A stretch of 64,000 nucleotides of DNA from Saccharospirillum sp965652395 (lineage in GTDB: Bacteria > Pseudomonadota > Gammaproteobacteria > Pseudomonadales > Natronospirillaceae), in NCBI GenBank assembly GCA_965652395.1, contig CBFGUW010000003.1, positions 104,569-168,568 on the forward strand, written 5' to 3'. The notes under the pieces are model-generated. The model did not search any database. It was given only the letters and a program-made list of their open reading frames with translations, and was not told the origin of the DNA. This document shows, in pieces, positions 51,846 through 59,972 of the stretch; the first letter of the stretch is position 1, and every line of letters begins with the position of its first letter. A program made the position numbers and the translations under genes.

Positions 51846-52844
51846 ATGAGTCTGACTGAATGTCAGTTGCACACCTTCAGCCGATCTGTGCTTGCGCTCA
51901 CAGAGCCGTCCCAAAAGCTCGACCCGGATCGGTGGTTGATGAAAGCCGTCTCAGCCATTAAAGCGTTTATTCCATTCGATTCGGCGTGGTGGGGCCAAGT
52001 GGAAACCAGAGGGTCCACCGGGTGGGCGAAAAATGTGATGCATGGCAGTCTGGGTCTGAGGGAGGGGTTCGCGCACGAGTGGAACGCTATCGCCGGATGC
52101 GATGACTTTGCCCGCGCCTCCATCGACCAACTGGGTAAGCCGGTCATTCACAACGGTTCCGAGCAGGATGCAATGACCGAACCCGCACCGCTGGTTGCCT
52201 TCAGCCATCGCCACGGTCTATTCCACTGCCTTGCCATCACCCTGATGTTCCCGTCCAGCGGACTGCTGTTTTTTATTTCGCTCTATCGGGACAAGCCTCA
52301 ATCGAGGTTCACTGAAACAGAGGCCGTTTTGCTGGAGGAGTACAGTACCCACCTGTTGAACGGCTGGACACAGTGCCTGCAACAGGTAAACCAGGGCCAA
52401 TTCCCGCACCAATGGGAACGCGTCGCACTGACGGATACAACAGGGCGGGTGTTGTATATTGGAAAACAATTAAGTCGCGTTTTGGACGAACATTATGAGG
52501 ATTGGCAGGGCACTTTTCTGCCTAAACCCTTGACGGAAACACTTGCCGCACCGAGTCGCCCAAACCTAAGGCGTCATCGCGTCGGAGTGACGGTTCAGCC
52601 TTGCGGTAAGTTGGCGTCGCTGATTCTCAGCGGCGCGAAGGATCACCGGCTTTCCCCGCGAGAATTCAGTGCTGCGCAATTGTATGCCGAAGGGCAGTCC
52701 TACAAGGAAGTGGCTCGAGCGCTGGGGGTAACCCCGGCCACAGTTCGAACCTACCTGAGGCAGGCCTATGGTCAACTGGGGGTGGGAAATAAAGTGGCGC
52801 TGGCGAAAGCCTTGAACCGCATGGGCGCCAGCGCAGAAATATGA
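51846..52844 (+). CDS. LuxR-type HTH transcriptional regulator
   Basis: 332 residues. The N-terminal ~250 residues carry no recognised domain (GAF-like possible). The C-terminal LuxR HTH spans about 270-330: LSPREFSAAQLYAEGQSYKEVARALGVTPATVRTYL. No acyl-homoserine-lactone domain is seen, so it is probably an orphan regulator. Convergent with the S49 peptidase gene across a perfect GC-rich hairpin. Confidence 0.9.
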   Translation: MSLTECQLHTFSRSVLALTEPSQKLDPDRWLMKAVSAIKAFIPFDSAWWGQVETRGSTGWAKNVMHGSLGLREGFAHEWNAIAGCDDFARASIDQLGKPVIHNGSEQDAMTEPAPLVAFSHRHGLFHCLAITLMFPSSGLLFFISLYRDKPQSRFTETEAVLLEEYSTHLLNGWTQCLQQVNQGQFPHQWERVALTDTTGRVLYIGKQLSRVLDEHYEDWQGTFLPKPLTETLAAPSRPNLRRHRVGVTVQPCGKLASLILSGAKDHRLSPREFSAAQLYAEGQSYKEVARALGVTPATVRTYLRQAYGQLGVGNKVALAKALNRMGASAEI

Positions 52845-52860
52845 TCACTTTCACGAAAGG

Positions 52861-52891
52861 CACGGCCCGGGAGCTGCCTCCCCGGGCCGTG
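52861..52891. terminator. GC-rich hairpin between luxR and S49 genes
   Basis: CACGGCCCGGG and CCCGGGCCGTG form a perfect 11-bp stem with a 9-base loop. It sits between convergent genes and may block readthrough both ways, although no U-tract follows. Confidence 0.5.
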
Positions 52892-52897
52892 GTGAGT

Positions 52898-55339
52898 TCA
52901 TTGGGGCTGCAACGAACTCTCGAAGTATTCGTACGGCAATAACACCATCGGCTGGCCGCGTTGCGTGGCCAGGTGTTGCAGATATTGCTGACGGTATGGG
53001 CCGGTGGTGAACAATGCCGAAGCTCTGTCGTCGGAATCGATCATATATAGCAGGTCGTCCCAGGAGGAAATACTGGCTTTGGGGTATTCTTCCAGCACCA
53101 CCTTGTCGCGCGCGGTCAGTCCGGCCTGTTCCCTCGCGGCGTCGATGGCGTCGGTCAGGCTGCCGAGTTCGTCGATCAGCCCCAGCTCAAGCGCCTGACT
53201 GCCGCTGTAGATTCTGCCCGCCGCCAACTCACGCATGTCCGCTTCCGTCATGTTGCGTGCTTCGGCCGCTTGGTTGACGAACTCATCATACCAATCGTCG
53301 ATACGACGCATGATACCGGCCCGCTCTTCGGGGGTCAGTTCCCGGTGGGGCAATGAAATTCCGAAGGGTAACCCGATGCCGGCGTTGATGTCGGCCGAAT
53401 CGCCCCGGCTGACGAAATCGCTGTTCAGGTTGAGTTTATTGCCGAGGCCGGTGTCCCACAGCCGTACGCTGGTGACGCCAATGCTGCCGGTCACGGTGTT
53501 GGGCGCGGCGATGAGTGTGCCTGCATACATGGAGACCCAATATCCGCCGGATGTGGCCAAGTTGCCCATCGATACCACCACGGGTTTTTCAGCCTGGGTT
53601 TTCTTCACTTCCTGAGCCAGGAGATCGGCCGCCAGAATATCGCCTCCGGGAGAGTCGACTCGCAGCACCACCGCTTTAATGTTTTCGTCTTCGCGCAATT
53701 CCCGCAGGGTTTTGGCCAGCTCCCGCGTGTTCATAGCGGTGTCGGTAGCTGTCATGCCGGTGGCGTACATAACAGCGATCCGGTGGGCCGGGCCCCATTT
53801 ATGGTCGCTCGCAACTTGCATCAAGCGCAGGCCGTCCGGCTCCAGGGTCTCGCGTTTGCCGCCGGCGATGTCTTCCAGGGTGTCTTCGAGGTCTGAATAA
53901 CGTCCCAATCTGTCGACGACTCCGGCCTGTTGCAGATCACGGGGCGACAAGTAAATACCCCGGTCGATCAGGTCATTGAAGGTGGATGACGAAAGATTAC
54001 GGCCGCTGTCCATAGAGCTTTGCCAGAGGCTGTAAAAATCGTCGATAAGCGCCTGGCGTTGCTCGCGGTCTGCGGATGACATATCGCTGCGCGAGAGGCT
54101 TTCAAAGGCTGTTTTGTATTCCAGGTTGCGCAGCTCTTCCACGCCGACTCCCCAGTGGTCCAACAGCTCACCGAGATAGGTTGTTCCGGATACAAAACCG
54201 GGAATGGATAGGGTGCCTGCCGGGTCCATAATGACTTCATCAGCGGCGGAGGTGAGCAACCACTCGGTCATACCGCCGTTTTCGAGATACATCACCACCC
54301 GCTTGTCGGACGCACGGAATTTATCCAGCGCGGTTTTTATTTCCCAGGCCATGGTGGGCGGAATCTTCATTTGGGCTGTGTTGACGACGATGCCTTCAAT
54401 TGAGTCGTCGATGCGGGCGGCTTCGATATAACGCAGCGTATCCAACAACGACTGACGGCGGTCGAAAATGCCGAGTGTCTGATACGACATGGGTTTGTCG
54501 AAAGCCAGGTCCATATAGTCCTCACCCTTGGGTGCCCAGGCATCGAATACGTTACGGTCCCAGGCGCCCACGCGAAGCCCGTAGGACTGATAGGTATCAC
54601 CCTCGTCCGGTTGGTGTGATTGGGCGCTGAACCCTGTATGACCAAGGCTGATTTGCACACCCGCCGTTACCGTGCCGGTATCGAAATAACGGCCCGTCAG
54701 GCGCACACCGGGCATCACCTCGGAAGCGCCCCCGACGGACCAGTTGCCATCGGAGAACTCCTGATCGTTACCAATGGCGTAATCGGCGAAAACCGTGAAG
54801 GCAGGGGTGCCGAACGGACGCACGGAGAGATCGACAACGCCTTCGTAATAGTCGGCATCCGTGGCGATGGTGCCAGTCAGCCCGAGGGAGGTGTAGCGGT
54901 TGGGGCGGGTCAGAGTACCCAGTGTGAAATGCGTTCGCAGATCCTGAGCTTCGGTATCACCCCTGTACCAACCAATGGAAAAACCGGCGGAGGCATCGTC
55001 GCTACCGCCACCGAACGAGAGCTTATAGTCACTGACGTGACCGCTGCCTCGATTGTCCCGCCCGAAACTGAAGCTGACGCCGGGAGCGGCGAAAATGGCC
55101 TGCCAGCGTTGATCATCGTAGAGGAATTCATCGCTGGTCCAGTTCAGGGTGACATCGCCCCCTTGAAGGTGATGCAAGCCGGCGGGGTTGTCGTACCCAT
55201 AGAGCCCGAAGCGCATGGCACCGGGCGATGTCATCGAAAATTCGTTTTGCTGGTAGTAACGCTTGAAGCCGATATCTTCGGCCTGTGCCACAGCGACGGG
55301 CAGCAGAAGCGCAATATAAAACGGGACGCGAGGAGTCAT
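52898..55339 (-). CDS. SppA-like S49 serine peptidase with N-terminal beta-rich domain
   Basis: 813 residues. Signal peptide 1-20 (ends AQA). Residues about 22-265 are beta-rich with alternating aromatic and polar residues (NWTSDEFLYDDQRWQAIF; SAGFSIGWYRGDTEAQ), like an outer-membrane barrel. Two S49 units follow (about 295-515 and 519-790). The catalytic Ser597 lies in NLATSGGYWVSM of the second; RVDSPGGDI is before it. SppA-type proteins cleave signal peptides in the inner membrane, but this N-terminus suggests an outer-membrane or periplasmic location. It is a single gene. Confidence 0.85.
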   Translation of the reverse strand: MTPRVPFYIALLLPVAVAQAEDIGFKRYYQQNEFSMTSPGAMRFGLYGYDNPAGLHHLQGGDVTLNWTSDEFLYDDQRWQAIFAAPGVSFSFGRDNRGSGHVSDYKLSFGGGSDDASAGFSIGWYRGDTEAQDLRTHFTLGTLTRPNRYTSLGLTGTIATDADYYEGVVDLSVRPFGTPAFTVFADYAIGNDQEFSDGNWSVGGASEVMPGVRLTGRYFDTGTVTAGVQISLGHTGFSAQSHQPDEGDTYQSYGLRVGAWDRNVFDAWAPKGEDYMDLAFDKPMSYQTLGIFDRRQSLLDTLRYIEAARIDDSIEGIVVNTAQMKIPPTMAWEIKTALDKFRASDKRVVMYLENGGMTEWLLTSAADEVIMDPAGTLSIPGFVSGTTYLGELLDHWGVGVEELRNLEYKTAFESLSRSDMSSADREQRQALIDDFYSLWQSSMDSGRNLSSSTFNDLIDRGIYLSPRDLQQAGVVDRLGRYSDLEDTLEDIAGGKRETLEPDGLRLMQVASDHKWGPAHRIAVMYATGMTATDTAMNTRELAKTLRELREDENIKAVVLRVDSPGGDILAADLLAQEVKKTQAEKPVVVSMGNLATSGGYWVSMYAGTLIAAPNTVTGSIGVTSVRLWDTGLGNKLNLNSDFVSRGDSADINAGIGLPFGISLPHRELTPEERAGIMRRIDDWYDEFVNQAAEARNMTEADMRELAAGRIYSGSQALELGLIDELGSLTDAIDAAREQAGLTARDKVVLEEYPKASISSWDDLLYMIDSDDRASALFTTGPYRQQYLQHLATQRGQPMVLLPYEYFESSLQPQ

Positions 55340-55566
55340 GATGTCGATCCTTTAACGGGTATGCCCTTTAAAAACGGGTTATGGCTGCCAGAAGCGTATA
55401 AGAAGTGACCACCCCTGGCCCGGGTCAGAAGTAACGAAGAAAAAAGGGAGCATCAGACAGTGGCATGAAAGCGGCCAATCGCTATAAAGTGGGGGAAGCC
55501 GACAATTGGGTGGCGATGAAGACCGGCAGGACGACCGCCCATAATCCCTATTGCCCGGAGTAGGCC

Positions 55567-56562
55567 ATGAAAGCCATTGTATACCGAAGCTACGGTAAGC
55601 CAGACGTTCTTCGAGTAGAGAAAGTGGACAAACCCACGCCGAAAGATAACGAAGTGTGCATTCAGGTGCATGCCGCCGAGGCTACCAAAGCCGATTGCGA
55701 GCTGCGAAGCTTTCGGTTCGCGGTGAACTGGTTTTGGCTTCCGTTGCGATTGGTGATGGGCCCGTTCAAACCCAGAAACCCGATTCTGGGCGGGTATTTT
55801 TCAGGAGTGGTCGAGTCGATAGGCGAATCCGTAACCGCATTCAAACCCGGCGACCGAGTGTTTGGTTCTTCACAATTTCGAATGGGCGCTTATGGTGAAT
55901 ATGTTTGCCTTCCGCAAACCTATACGTTGACGATGGCGCCCCGGGCAATTCCATTGGCGGAAGCGGCCGCTGTGCCTCTGGGTGGGCTTAATGCGCTTCA
56001 TTTCATGAGAAAAGCATCCCTTCAGCGGGGTGAGAAGGTATTGATCAACGGAGCCGGGGGCAGCATCGGCACCTTCGCCGTACAAATCGCCAAGGCTCAG
56101 GGGGCCGAAGTCACGGCGGTTGACAGCCCGGCCAAGGAAGCCATGCTGCGCGGGATCGGCATTGATTACTTTATCGATTACACCCGTGAAAACTTCACCG
56201 AGAACGGTCAAACCTATGATGTGATTTTCAACATGGTGGCGAAAACCTCCTATTCGGCCTGCGTTCGCTCGCTGAAGAAAGGGGGGCGCTATTTAATGGG
56301 GAATCCGCGTTTGAGCGACATGCTGCGGTCGGCCTTTACCTCCCGTTTTACCAATAAAACCGCGAGCGCGGCGATTGCGGGAGAGACAATCGAGGAATTG
56401 AATACTCTCAGGGAAATGATTGATGCCGGGCAGATCAAACCAGTAATCGATAGGGTCTATCCGATGGAGCAAGCAGCCGAGGCGCACCGACGGGTGGAGA
56501 CGGAGCAGCGGCTGGGCATGGTACTTATTGCAGTGCATTCGTCGGTCAGCACCACTGAATAA
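55567..56562 (+). CDS. NAD(P)-dependent alcohol dehydrogenase / quinone oxidoreductase-like (MDR)
   Basis: 331 residues. The N-terminal GroES fold has YRSYGKPDVLRVEKVDKPTP (about 5-25). The nucleotide motif is LINGAGGSIGTFAVQIAKAQG (AxGxxG type, about 157-177). No catalytic zinc Cys/His cluster is seen, so it belongs with the zinc-independent quinone reductases. Substrate unknown. No partner gene is close. Confidence 0.88.
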   Translation: MKAIVYRSYGKPDVLRVEKVDKPTPKDNEVCIQVHAAEATKADCELRSFRFAVNWFWLPLRLVMGPFKPRNPILGGYFSGVVESIGESVTAFKPGDRVFGSSQFRMGAYGEYVCLPQTYTLTMAPRAIPLAEAAAVPLGGLNALHFMRKASLQRGEKVLINGAGGSIGTFAVQIAKAQGAEVTAVDSPAKEAMLRGIGIDYFIDYTRENFTENGQTYDVIFNMVAKTSYSACVRSLKKGGRYLMGNPRLSDMLRSAFTSRFTNKTASAAIAGETIEELNTLREMIDAGQIKPVIDRVYPMEQAAEAHRRVETEQRLGMVLIAVHSSVSTTE

Positions 56563-56720
56563 GACCCTCTTCCATGTTCCTCGGGTGTTCTACCAAAGTG
56601 GAAAGTAGGTTATATAGGGGGTTCTTACCACTTTTGAGAGCAGGTTCTTGAGTGTCTGGATAGTATTTCCCCCTCCATGCCACTAAAATCCCTCCAACTT
56701 CCTTAACGCAGAACATTTCT

Positions 56721-57443
56721 ATGGGTCGGGCATACCAAAACCGTAAAGAATCCATGGCCAAAACCTCCGATATGAAGGCCAAGGTATACAGTCGTTACAG
56801 CCGTGAAATCTATATGTGCGCCAAAACCGGGGGCACAGAGCCGACCGGCAACCTGGCTCTGGCATCGTTGCTAGAGCGGGCCAAGAAAGACCAGGTGCCG
56901 GCCCACGTGATTGACAAAGCACTGACCAAAGCGGCTGGCGGCGGCGGGGAAGACTTTGCTGTGGCCCGATACGAGGGTTTTGGCCCGGCCAACACGCTGA
57001 TCATTGTCGATTGCCTGACCGATAACCCCAACCGCACCTACGGCGATGTCCGCACCTGCTTCAACAAGGCCAAAGCCAAACTGGGCGCGGCCGGTGCGGT
57101 CAGCCATCTATTCGACCACTGTGCTATTTTCGCCTTTGACGGTAGCGACGAAGAAGCGGTGCTGGAGGCTTTGATGGAGGCGGATGTCGACGTGACTGAC
57201 ATCGAAGTGGACAATGGCAAAGTCACGGTGTTCGCACCCCATACGGAGTTCGCCAACTGCCGTAACGCCTTGAAAGCAGCCTTCCCGGACATCAGCTTTG
57301 ATGTGGAGGAAACCCAGTTCGTGCCGCAAATGACTACCGAGGTCAGCGCGGAAGAAGGGGAGCAGTTGGATAAACTGGTCGACCTTCTGAATTTCCTGGA
57401 TGATGTCCAGCACGTCTACCACAACGCTGAATACCCCTCCTGA
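56721..57443 (+). CDS. yeeN: YebC/PmpR-family protein, YeeN-type paralogue
   Basis: 240 residues beginning MGRAYQNRKESMAKTSDMKAKVYSRYSREIYM, the YeeN variant of the YebC opening. It shares the DNPNRTYGDVRTCFNKA segment and the ending LDDVQHVYHNAEYP with the yebC product at 10310. The two are diverged paralogues. YebC-family members act on translation or transcription; what YeeN does is not settled. Confidence 0.92.
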   Translation: MGRAYQNRKESMAKTSDMKAKVYSRYSREIYMCAKTGGTEPTGNLALASLLERAKKDQVPAHVIDKALTKAAGGGGEDFAVARYEGFGPANTLIIVDCLTDNPNRTYGDVRTCFNKAKAKLGAAGAVSHLFDHCAIFAFDGSDEEAVLEALMEADVDVTDIEVDNGKVTVFAPHTEFANCRNALKAAFPDISFDVEETQFVPQMTTEVSAEEGEQLDKLVDLLNFLDDVQHVYHNAEYPS

Positions 57444-57540
57444 CAACCCCCTACGCCCTGGTACGATCGGGGCGTAATATCACTGCCCGCGATTGTTGCT
57501 TATACTCTGGCTGTATCCTCAACCCGGGAAGGGTGAATTG

Positions 57541-57891
57541 GTGAAAGTCATTGTCGTGGAAGCCCATCGTTCCAATTACCCGAACCCTATTCACTTTAAA
57601 ACAGGTGATGTACTTCGGCTGGGAAGGGTGGATACAGAATTTCCGGACTGGGTTCGAACCACCACGGTAGATGGCAATGAGGGTTGGGCGCCCATGCAAT
57701 ATGTTCATATCAGCGAGAGTGACCCGAGCCGGGGCACGGCGCTTTTCGATTACACGGCCTTCGAACTCAATACGGAGGTGGGTGAGGTACTCGTGGTAAT
57801 ACGTGAACTGAACGAGTGGTATTGGGTTGAGAACACTTCAGGCGTGGAAGGGTGGGTACCCGCCAACACAACGAATAAATTTCCTGAGTAA
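57541..57891 (+). CDS. Small protein with two SH3-like domains
   Basis: 116 residues from GTG at 57541, with GGGAAGGGTG upstream; an ORF start at 57493 adds an unlikely hydrophobic extension. Two similar halves each end in an SH3-type GW motif: EGWAPMQYV (about 57) and EGWVPANTT (about 105), preceded by WVRTTTVDG and WYWVENTSG. SH3 doublets usually bind peptides or cell wall. No signal peptide is seen, so it is probably cytoplasmic. Confidence 0.75.
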   Translation: MKVIVVEAHRSNYPNPIHFKTGDVLRLGRVDTEFPDWVRTTTVDGNEGWAPMQYVHISESDPSRGTALFDYTAFELNTEVGEVLVVIRELNEWYWVENTSGVEGWVPANTTNKFPE

Positions 57892-57926
57892 TGGGTTAAC
57901 TTGCAAAGTAGAAGGAGAACGATGCA

Positions 57927-58541
57927 ATGGTTAGTATTGAGTTTTTGATAACCTCGTTGGTCGTAGTGCTGATTCCCGGTACTGGCGTGTTGTATACCAT
58001 TTCCACCGGCCTGTTTCAGGGTGGACGGGCGAGCCTGTACGCGGCGCTTGGCTGTACCCTGGGTATTGTGCCTTCGTTGATGGCCAGCGTATTAGGGTTG
58101 TCCGCCCTTATGCATTCCAGTGCGCTGGTGTTTCAGATCGTCAAGTTTGCTGGAGTGGCCTATCTGTTGTATCTGGCCTGGTCAATGTGGAAGCAAACCG
58201 GTCGCCTGGTGCTGGAAGAAAACCGGTCACCTATGAATGGTTACCGTACAATGATTCGGGGCGTGCTGATCAACACTCTGAATCCGAAGCTGACTCTCTT
58301 CTTCCTCGCTTTCCTACCGCAATTCGTCCCAGCCCAGGTTGACGCGCCTTTGATGGCGATGCTGGTGCTGGGTGGTGTTTTCATGGTCATGACGCTGGTC
58401 GTATTCATGCTGTATGGAATGCTCGCTCACTACACCCGGCATTATGTGGTGGAATCACCCCGTGTCGCTCACTACATGCAGCGCACTTTCGCCGGTATAT
58501 TTGCCCTGTTGGGTGCCAAACTAGCGTTTGCGGAACGGTAA
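57927..58541 (+). CDS. LysE/RhtB-family amino-acid exporter
   Basis: 204 residues with six membrane helices and the family segments VVLIPGTGVLYTISTGLFQGGRASLYAALG (about 12-42) and NTLNPKLTLFFLAFLPQFV (about 112-130). Members export amino acids or homoserine lactones. AGAAGGAGA lies upstream. The DUF7661-like gene starts 2 bases after the stop. Confidence 0.92.
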   Translation: MVSIEFLITSLVVVLIPGTGVLYTISTGLFQGGRASLYAALGCTLGIVPSLMASVLGLSALMHSSALVFQIVKFAGVAYLLYLAWSMWKQTGRLVLEENRSPMNGYRTMIRGVLINTLNPKLTLFFLAFLPQFVPAQVDAPLMAMLVLGGVFMVMTLVVFMLYGMLAHYTRHYVVESPRVAHYMQRTFAGIFALLGAKLAFAER

Positions 58542-58543
58542 CC

Positions 58544-58756
58544 ATGAAGTTCGACATCTATGGTAAGAAAGTGCTCGAAGTCGTTCGCTGTGACGGTGTT
58601 TGGTTAACCTTTTATCTGGGGAATGCCGGTGTGAAGCGCGTAGCGGATGACATTCATATCCCGCCGGAGGTGGAAGAGGGCGAACTTGAAAGTTACATCG
58701 ACGATCTTTTTCATGAGTATGCGACCAGAGCCGACCAGCAAGTCAGGCGGCTGTAA
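58544..58756 (+). CDS. Small conserved protein (DUF7661-like)
   Basis: 70 residues, soluble: an N-terminal beta part (KFDIYGKKVLEVVRCDGVWLTFYLG) and an acidic C-terminal helix (EVEEGELESYIDDLFHEYATRADQQVRRL). I recall similar small proteins beside LysE-type genes. No function is known. It starts 2 bases after the LysE gene and is probably co-transcribed. Confidence 0.7.
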   Translation: MKFDIYGKKVLEVVRCDGVWLTFYLGNAGVKRVADDIHIPPEVEEGELESYIDDLFHEYATRADQQVRRL

Positions 58757-58897
58757 CGCGGAGCGTAGCCCTGAAATTCTTGGTGCCGTAATCAATCATC
58801 GCCTGGGTAACACCCAGAGCATGCTGGATCGATGAGGGGTTAAAGCCAAACGGCTGAAGAATGCATCCATCGCTTTATTCAAATTCTTATCTGATAG

Positions 58898-58916
58898 TGC
58901 TTTGTGATTAAAAGTA
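58898..58916. promoter_or_regulatory. Operator-like site upstream of the membrane protein gene
   Basis: TGCTTTG-TGATT-AAAAGTA resembles (13 of 19 bases) the perfect inverted repeat AACTTTG-TAATG-CAAAGTT at 59936-59954. It lies directly before the -35 box, so a regulator binding both sites could coordinate the flanking genes. Confidence 0.4.
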
Positions 58917-58917
58917 C

Positions 58918-58946
58918 TTGACAGTTTTTCGTCATGCTTGGATGAT
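58918..58946 (+). promoter_or_regulatory. Promoter of the membrane protein-winged helix operon
   Basis: A perfect TTGACA, 17-base spacer and GATGAT (4/6 of TATAAT). The predicted transcription start, about 7 bases after the -10, falls on or next to the ATG at 58953, so the mRNA may be leaderless. Confidence 0.6.
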
Positions 58947-58952
58947 GCCCCG

Positions 58953-59552
58953 ATGATAGACAATTCGAGATCAAGCCGTCCGGCAATGCTCCATGAGCAC
59001 GCGGCGGACAACCTACGCTACATCCGCGAAACCATGGAAGCCGCCACTGGCTTCACCGGGCTTTCGGGCCTGGGTTATGGGGTGGTCGGTGCATCAGCCC
59101 TGCTGGCGGCGTGGGCTGCGCAGATGCAGACCACCTATCGCGACTGGCTCGCGGTATGGGCCTGCGAATTCGTATTGGCGAGCCTGATTGGCCTGTGGTT
59201 TATGCGTCGGAAGGTGGTCCGCGAGGGTGGGGCGCTATGGTCTCGGTCTGCCCGCAAACTGCTGTTGGCATTCGCACCTCCGATGGCGGCAGGTGGCATG
59301 CTCACCTTGGTATTGTATCCCATCATCGGAGCGGCTCTGATGCAGGGGCTGTGGTTGATGCTGTATGGGGCTAGTGTGATAACGGGTGGCTTGTTTTCAA
59401 TTCGAATCGTCCCCCTAATGGGGGCGGCTTTTATGGTGCTCGGCGTGGTGGCATTGGTGTTTCCAGCCAGTGCTGCCTGGATGATGGCTCTGGGATTCGG
59501 CGGGCTTCACCTGCTGTTCGGTTTGCTTATCTGGAGGAAACACGGTGGCTAA
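58953..59552 (+). CDS. Uncharacterised multipass membrane protein
   Basis: 199 residues from MIDNSRSSRPAMLHEHAADNL. A soluble N-terminal stretch (about 1-38, AADNLRYIRETMEAA) is followed by five to six membrane helices to the C-terminus (WRKHGG). The start is placed at 58953 because a strong promoter ends just before it; an earlier TTG at 58938 lies inside the promoter. It overlaps the winged-helix gene by 8 bases. The function is unknown. Confidence 0.75.
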   Translation: MIDNSRSSRPAMLHEHAADNLRYIRETMEAATGFTGLSGLGYGVVGASALLAAWAAQMQTTYRDWLAVWACEFVLASLIGLWFMRRKVVREGGALWSRSARKLLLAFAPPMAAGGMLTLVLYPIIGAALMQGLWLMLYGASVITGGLFSIRIVPLMGAAFMVLGVVALVFPASAAWMMALGFGGLHLLFGLLIWRKHGG

Positions 59553-59919
59553 AGCGGCTGTTAAAAAGAGCGAACGTTCAGCAAAGACCGGGATGGCCAA
59601 GGCGGCAGTAACCAAAGCACCCACCGGCACCGAGTTGGATGGTCTTATCCATGATCGCGTTCGTTTGGGTATATTGAGTGTTTTGGCGGTGGAGACCAGC
59701 CTGAGCTTCAGCGACTTGAAGAAAACGCTGAAGGTGACGGACGGGAATCTGAGTGTGCACGCGCGCAAACTGGAGGAAGCAGGCTATATTTCATGCCGCA
59801 AGCGATTCGAAGGGCGGATGCCACGGACCGATTACAGGCTAACGGCGAAAGGTAAAACCGCTTTGCAGAAGTATTTGGCCCATATGGAGGCGATTATCAG
59901 CCACGTTAAACAGGGCTGA
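59545..59919 (+). CDS. Winged-helix transcriptional regulator (HTH_34 type)
   Basis: 124 residues, GTG start inside the preceding gene. A Lys/Ala-rich tail with a near repeat (MAKAAVKK, MAKAAVTK) precedes a winged helix (about 30-115): LDGLIHDRVRLGILSVLAVE, LKVTDGNLSVHARKLEEAGYI and GRMPRTDYRLTAKGKTALQKYL. The perfect palindrome at 59936 and its copy at 58898 are likely operators. Partner of the DUF4173 gene. Confidence 0.85.
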   Translation: MAKAAVKKSERSAKTGMAKAAVTKAPTGTELDGLIHDRVRLGILSVLAVETSLSFSDLKKTLKVTDGNLSVHARKLEEAGYISCRKRFEGRMPRTDYRLTAKGKTALQKYLAHMEAIISHVKQG

Positions 59920-59935
59920 TATTTTTTTGTTTATA

Positions 59936-59954
59936 AACTTTGTAATGCAAAGTT
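59936..59954. promoter_or_regulatory. Inverted repeat upstream of the DUF4173 gene
   Basis: AACTTTG-TAATG-CAAAGTT, perfect 7-base arms, 18 bases before the DUF4173 start and 16 bases after the winged-helix gene. It overlaps the likely promoter and AGGAGG follows it. Best candidate operator for the winged-helix regulator. Confidence 0.6.
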
Positions 59955-59972
59955 CTTTTTAGGAGGTTTGCC

